In this document: positions 59,248-64,000 of the stretch, in pieces | How the letters are laid out: every line of letters starts with the position of its first letter | How positions within the stretch are numbered: the stretch's first letter is position 1 | NCBI GenBank assembly: GCA_949128115.1 | Contig: OX421967.1 | Coordinates: 6,252,070-6,316,069, forward strand | Reading direction: 5' to 3' | Origin: Anaspis maculata | Lineage: Eukaryota; Arthropoda; Insecta; Coleoptera; Scraptiidae | DNA length: 64,000 nucleotides | Made by a program: the position numbers and the translations under genes | The notes under the pieces: model-generated | Databases searched by the model: none | Told to the model about the DNA's origin: nothing | What the model saw: the letters and a program-made list of their open reading frames with translations, nothing else

Positions 59248-62200
59248 TTAGATTTCCTGCCCTTCGGGAATCAGCAGTCCGGCTATGCAAGCGGTCATGA
59301 AGCAGACGACTGCCCCACCCACAAACGCCCTGAATACGAGCCTGGTTATCGTCTCCCTTTTGCTGGGTATCAGGGCCCCGAGGGCGCTGATCATGATGCC
59401 TATGGAACCGGGATTGGAAAAGCCGCATATCGAGTAGGTGGCTATTACTTTGCTCCTTGACTGTGGAAAAAAACATGAATTAGAACAAAGAAAAAATTGA
59501 AAATTGATCTTTTAATTTTGAACAAAAATCTTATTCAAATTTTAAAAAGTTGACTCAATTTCAATTTAGAAAGCCTCATTTTTTTAATTTTTACGATAGA
59601 TGAAATAAAAAAAAGAACATTTTAGAGAATGTGCTCTCACCGACAGTTCCATGGTGGACATTTTCTGGAAAGCTGCAAATTCGTTGACCATGGTCTTGAT
59701 GCCGATCAATTGGCCCACCTTTTCGCATTCCTCCCATTTGACGCCCATTATGTAGCTTACGGGAGTGAAGACTTTGCCTAATATCAAGTCCACCGTCCAT
59801 ATTTCGTAATCCTCGACAAAACCTTGAAAAAAAATTAAAAAATTAGAAGAAAAAAAATCAAAAAAATTATAAGCAATTCTCTCCAGTTGAAACAATGTAT
59901 AAATTTTTCCGATGAAAAAATTGAAAACTGTCAATTATTGGCTTCAATGAAAATATTGAAAATTTCGATTAAATATCAAAAAAATATATTTTTTTCGGGT
60001 GAAGAAATTTTATTTTCGTCTTGAGAAATTGTAAATTTGCAAGTTTTTAGAAAGGAAATTGCGGTATGCAGCTTCTTTTAATGCTTTTAAATATAGTTTG
60101 TGAAAAGCATTTCAACGAGGTACCCCTTGGCCGCAAATCTGAGTGAGATACAAAGACCAATTTTCGAAAATAGCTTGTCGCACCTCAAAAGATAGCTTTT
60201 CATTACTTCCATTTATCAATGGTAGCAAAATTGGGATATTTCTCTCCTTGACAACGATTTTTCAAACATTACCGATATTTCAACCACTACTATTCTCAAA
60301 ACTTTCAATGTCATCGATGGTTTTATCGACAAACATTCAAGATAATTAACTTTTATTTATGTCATTGAACAGGACTTATTCAAAGCTTCAAAACGAGGTG
60401 CCACATGCCTTTTTAAAAATTTCAAAAAATTGTACCCCTGGACCTCAAACTTGAGTGGGGTATGAGAACCAGTTTTTGAAAATGGCTTGCTGCGTCTCAA
60501 TTGCTTCGCAAGTTTATTCCGTTGAAGTAATATAGAAATGAAAATTCATTTCTTTGATTTGTTCATTGAAATTGAAAATTTTGACATTCTTTTGGTTTTT
60601 TCAGGATGCCAAATTGAGATATCATTTTTTTCAAAAGACTGTTTCACAGAGCTCGTTAAGACCTTTAAAATGAGGTGTTACACGCCAGTTTCAAAAACTG
60701 CACCTTTTACATTCCTTGAACCCCAATTTTGGGAAAACATAAAGGGTTCTTTTTGAAAATATCGTGTAGCACCTCATTTTGAAGCTCTTCCCCACCCCGT
60801 TTTGAATCTTTTCATGAAACATGTATATCTTGTACCGTATTCGAGAAAATGCCGCAAACGTCTTCGTAAACAGTTTCAAAATATGTATATCGGAGCTCAG
60901 ACTGCGTTATCCATTTTATTCGAGTGATACAGGAATAAAAATTGTGTCACTTGATTTTTGCATTCGATTGTTTATCAAAATCTAAAACTTTGACAATTTT
61001 TTCGAATTTTTCTCGATGCCAAGTTGGGATATCTAATTTTTTCAAAAACATGTTCCACAGAGCTCGATGAGAGCTTTCAAATGAGGTGCTACACGATATT
61101 TCCAAAAAAGCACCCTTTGCACTCCTTGAACCTCAATTTTGGGAAAGTATAAAGGGTGCTTTTTTGGAAATATCGTGTAGCACCTCACCTTGAAGCTCTT
61201 CCCCACCCCGTTTTGAATATTTCCATGAAACATGTATATCTTGTACCGTATTCGAGAAAATGTCATTAACGTTTTCGTAATTCATAAACAGTTTCAAAAT
61301 ATGTATATTGCAGCCCGAATCGCAGTTTACCTTCCGTTCCAGTAATACAGGAATGAAAATGAAGTCACTTGACTTTTGCCTTCGATTTATTCATCAAAAT
61401 CAAAATTGTTCGACATTCTTTCGAATTTTTCCCGTTGCCAAATCGAGACATCCAGTTTTTTTCAACGCTTTTTAAAAGGGTTCTAGGACAATTCCTCGCA
61501 TGGACAATTTGTCGCACGAACAATTCGTCGCAAGAGGAACGACAATTCTTGACGCGTAGCCGGACTATTATTAGTCGCACGCAACATTCGCAATAAGAGA
61601 ACCGAAAAATAAGCATGGTAGCATGGAGAAGCCCTAAGGCTTCGGAACGTGAGGGGACTTATTACACTTGAAAACACAAGGGGGCTCAAAAGGGTTAAAA
61701 AAAACATAGAAACAAGGGGGTCCAATATTGGGCTCCGAATATTACATGAAGGATGAAGGCACAACAGACTCACTAATGCTCCGAAAGTCCAACAACTCAA
61801 AAGACACAAGGGGGCTTAGTGGAATTCTTGAAGCCACAAAAATCCACAAAGGGGCTCATCAGGGCTCCAAATGACACATCAGGACAAAAGAGAGCAAATA
61901 GAGATCCGAAGGCCCTGGAAAAGTGCAAGGGGGCTCAGCCGAGTTTCAAACGATATTGAGGACACAAGGGGGCCTAATGGAGCTCCATATAACTAAAGAA
62001 GGCAACAGGGAGCTTACTGTGGTACCTACTCTGAAAGTCAAGAAAAAACATAAGTGAGCTTATTAGAGTCCTATATACCGCACTTGAGGACAGAAGGGGG
62101 CTTGATAGGGCCCCGAACATCACATGAAGACACCAGGTGCCTATTAATGCACCAAAAGTCAGGGGAAATGTGAGGGGGCTCAGCAGGACTTCAAAACACG

Positions 62201-63315
62201 TTGAAGAAACAGGGGGGTCTAATGAAGCTCTGGATATAACAAAAAGGTAAAATGGAGCTTGCTTGAATTCTGATTCCTGGCTGCGAAATAGCATTAGGGG
62301 GTTGATTGAGGCTCCAAACTACATTTTCGGACTTGAGAGAGCCGACAGGGCTTCGAATATCACATGAAAACACAAGGAACTTACTAATGCTCCAAAAGAC
62401 ACAGAGAAAGATGAGGGGGCTCGGCGGGGCCTCAAAAGACGTTGAAGAAACAAGGGGCCCTCAGAGGGGCACAAAAGGGCTCACTCGAGGGCTCACTAGA
62501 ACTTTGAGCCTACAAAAAAATGAGGGGGGCATCAGGGCTCCAAACGGTACACGAGGGCACAAGGGGGCCCGATAGAACTCCGTAAGCTACGGAAAAATGC
62601 TAGGGTGCTGAGCAGGGCTTCAAAAGAAACAAAGAAACAAGAGGGCCCTTGGAGGGCCACCAAGGCCTCTAACAACGCGAGGAGGCACGAGGAGGCTCGT
62701 GGGAATTCTGGAAGCTACGAAAAAAGGGGGCTCGTGAGGACACAAGGGGGCCGATGGAGCTCTGTGAGCCACGGAAAAATGCTATGGGGCTTGGCAGAGC
62801 TTCAAAAGATGTTGAAGAGACAAGGGGGCTCTTAAAAAGCCACCACGTCAACAAGGGGGCTCACTGGAATTCTGAAAGCTACGAAAAACTCAAGGGCGGA
62901 GCTCATCAGGGCTCCAAAACGATACAAAAAGGCGAAGGGAGCACGATGGAATTCTGTTACTTCTGTTCATCAAAAGGAGGCAAAAGGGGCTTACCTCAGG
63001 GCTTACTGGTACTCTGAAAGCCATGAAAAAAACAATTCAAGTGGAAAAATTGAAATTTCCAATTTTTTTATATGTTTTGCGCAAGAAAAAATGAAATCAA
63101 GAACGAAGCCGTAGCCCCCTGCTAATGAGTGGTATGCACAAGACAAAAAGAAGAGGAAGTAGAACGTACCCACTTGATTTCCGAGCCAGGTCAAGACGCC
63201 ATTGACGAAATAGATGAACGCTATGAAGGCCACCAGGCTGGAAATGATGCCGACTACGATGTTGTAAGCATCATGTGCACCTTTGGCGGCCGCATCCAAG
63301 ACGGAATCGTACTCT
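59248..63315 (-). CDS. SLC28 concentrative nucleoside transporter, 3' part
   Basis: The last three coding exons are present on the minus strand: 63170-63315, 59641-59822 and 59248-59460 (stop at 59248-59250). They join in phase 1 (G + GT = Gly) and phase 0, giving about 179 residues of the C-terminal core; the rest lies beyond the right edge. Marks of the CNT family: a membrane segment IVVGIISSLVAFIAFIYFVN, then GIKTMVNEFAAF, which fits the family motif (G/A)XKX3NEFVA(Y/M/F) with Ala for Val, then SICGFSNPGSIGIMISALGA and a last membrane segment (FVGGAVVCFMTACIAGLLIP). CNTs import nucleosides with sodium at the plasma membrane. The 63315 end is an acceptor preceded by a pyrimidine tract. The 3.35-kb intron holds array A6 and a G-rich repeat. 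Confidence 0.93.
60060..61480. repeat. Array A6: inverted counterpart of array A5
   Basis: Located in the SLC28 intron. 60130-60630 is the reverse complement of 56810-57310 over about 500 bp (for example TCAATGGTAGCAAAATTGGG against CCCAATTTCGCTACCATTGA). Then two A5-type palindromic units follow (near 60670-60780 and 61075-61195) in reverse order. Arms therefore extend over at least 1 kb each and face each other across the secreted gene and the last two SLC28 exons. Confidence 0.85.
61620..63010. repeat. G-rich degenerate repeat in SLC28 intron
   Basis: About 1.4 kb built from variants of ACACAAGGGGGCTC, CAGGGCTCCAAA and GAAGAAACAAGGGGGC, with units of about 45-65 bp arranged irregularly. 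The plus strand has many runs of four to six G, so the template strand of the SLC28 transcript (which is minus) would carry the G runs. Open frames on both strands are repeat shadows. Confidence 0.8.
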
Positions 63316-63329
63316 CTGTGGACAAAAAA

Positions 63330-64000
63330 AAAGATTTTCATTTGTTGATGCTTTTCATCATTCATAACCTTGTCATTATTTCGTCATCCATCATGGTTGT
63401 CATCATTTCGTCATCATTATCATTCATCAAATCATATTCAGTCATAAATCATTCAGTCAATATGTCAATAAATCATTCAGTGAATATGTCATAAATCATT
63501 CAATCAATTTCATCATCTAATTATCCGCTAATCTGATAGTTTGATCAGAAGCTCATTCAATCATTTGCTCATTCAATCATTCGATTATTCAAACATTCGA
63601 TCATCAGTTCATCCGTTCATTTGATCACTCGGTAATTCGATCAATCAATCATTCTTCGTTTTACCACATCAACATTTTGTCATGTCATCATTTCATCATT
63701 AATTGGTATCATCCAACATTCATCAATTTTCATTCTTTTATATAATCTTCCTGTCAAAAAGTGATTCAATCATTTTATCATTTCATCACTTCAACATTTT
63801 ATCGTATCATCATTCCCTCATTAATTATTATCATTCATCAGTTATCATTCTATCGTATAACCATTCAATAAATAAATCATTTCATCATTGAATCGTTTGT
63901 TCGTCTGATCATTCGATTGTCTGATCGTTTGATAGTTTGAATGATTGATCATATGACCTTCTGATTATCTGATAATTCAAACAATCAGTGAATCATTCGT
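63330..64000. repeat. TCATT/ATCA simple-repeat tract
   Basis: From about 63335 to the right edge the sequence is a degenerate mix of ATTCATCA, TCATCATT and ATTCAATCA motifs. It lies upstream of the SLC28 exon on the minus strand, that is, in the preceding intron. It is decayed simple sequence with no coding potential. Confidence 0.75.

Noticed and set aside
1..64000. CRISPR array or bacterial defence system
   Set aside because: The tandem arrays have no unique spacers between short identical repeats, and the window is clearly animal nuclear DNA.

Overview
This is animal nuclear DNA, almost certainly from an insect. Genes have short GT-AG introns, TCAGT initiators and AATAAA poly(A) signals. 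Two small secreted genes look like apolipophorin-III (apoLp-III), a protein known from insects, and transposons are abundant. The order is not fixed by the sequence; a beetle is my best guess, with low confidence. No bacterial or organellar genes are present. Most long open frames here are shadows of tandem repeats and are not listed as genes.

Layout. 0-6.5 kb: a decayed Ty3/gypsy relic (+), then a younger gypsy Gag-Pol frame (-) that is open for 1180 codons but has lost its RNase H domain; a candidate LTR lies beside it. 6.5-11.5 kb: MITEs and long foldback elements, partly nested. 12.07-18.78 kb: a complete UBE2L3/UbcH7 ubiquitin-conjugating enzyme whose 6.1 kb second intron is packed with foldback elements. 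19.8-23.3 kb: a 22-bp tandem array and a degenerate purine-rich array. 24.5-29.3 kb: a two-exon gene for a 105-residue secreted protein, with a large inverted repeat and transposon fossils in its intron. 29.5-33.7 kb (-): SLX1 structure-specific nuclease, carrying a 3.2 kb, ~165-bp satellite in its intron. 34.4-35.0 kb: MED31, divergent from SLX1.

35-61.5 kb is dominated by arrays of 290-425-bp repeat units. Most share an imperfect palindromic core built around an AGGTGCGACA-like motif. Between and inside the arrays lie a 99-residue apoLp-III-like secreted protein (39.6 kb), a four-exon apoLp-III-like gene (47.0-52.0 kb), an inverted fossil of that gene's third exon (46.0 kb), a 580-residue secreted His/Pro/Gln-rich protein (52.2-54.1 kb), a 110-residue secreted protein (58.4-58.7 kb, -), and the last three coding exons of an SLC28 concentrative nucleoside transporter (59.2-63.3 kb, -) that continues past the right edge. 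The SLC28 intron also holds a G-rich degenerate repeat, and the right edge is a TCATT-like simple repeat.

The genes do not form an operon or pathway: UBE2L3, SLX1 and MED31 are housekeeping genes, while the 39-59 kb block is a cluster of small secreted proteins, two of which share exon-1 length and promoter geometry and are probably paralogues. The most unusual content is the palindromic repeat superfamily and the fossil exon embedded in it. Exon joins were worked out by hand from splice sites, phase and family conservation; no alignment or database search was run.
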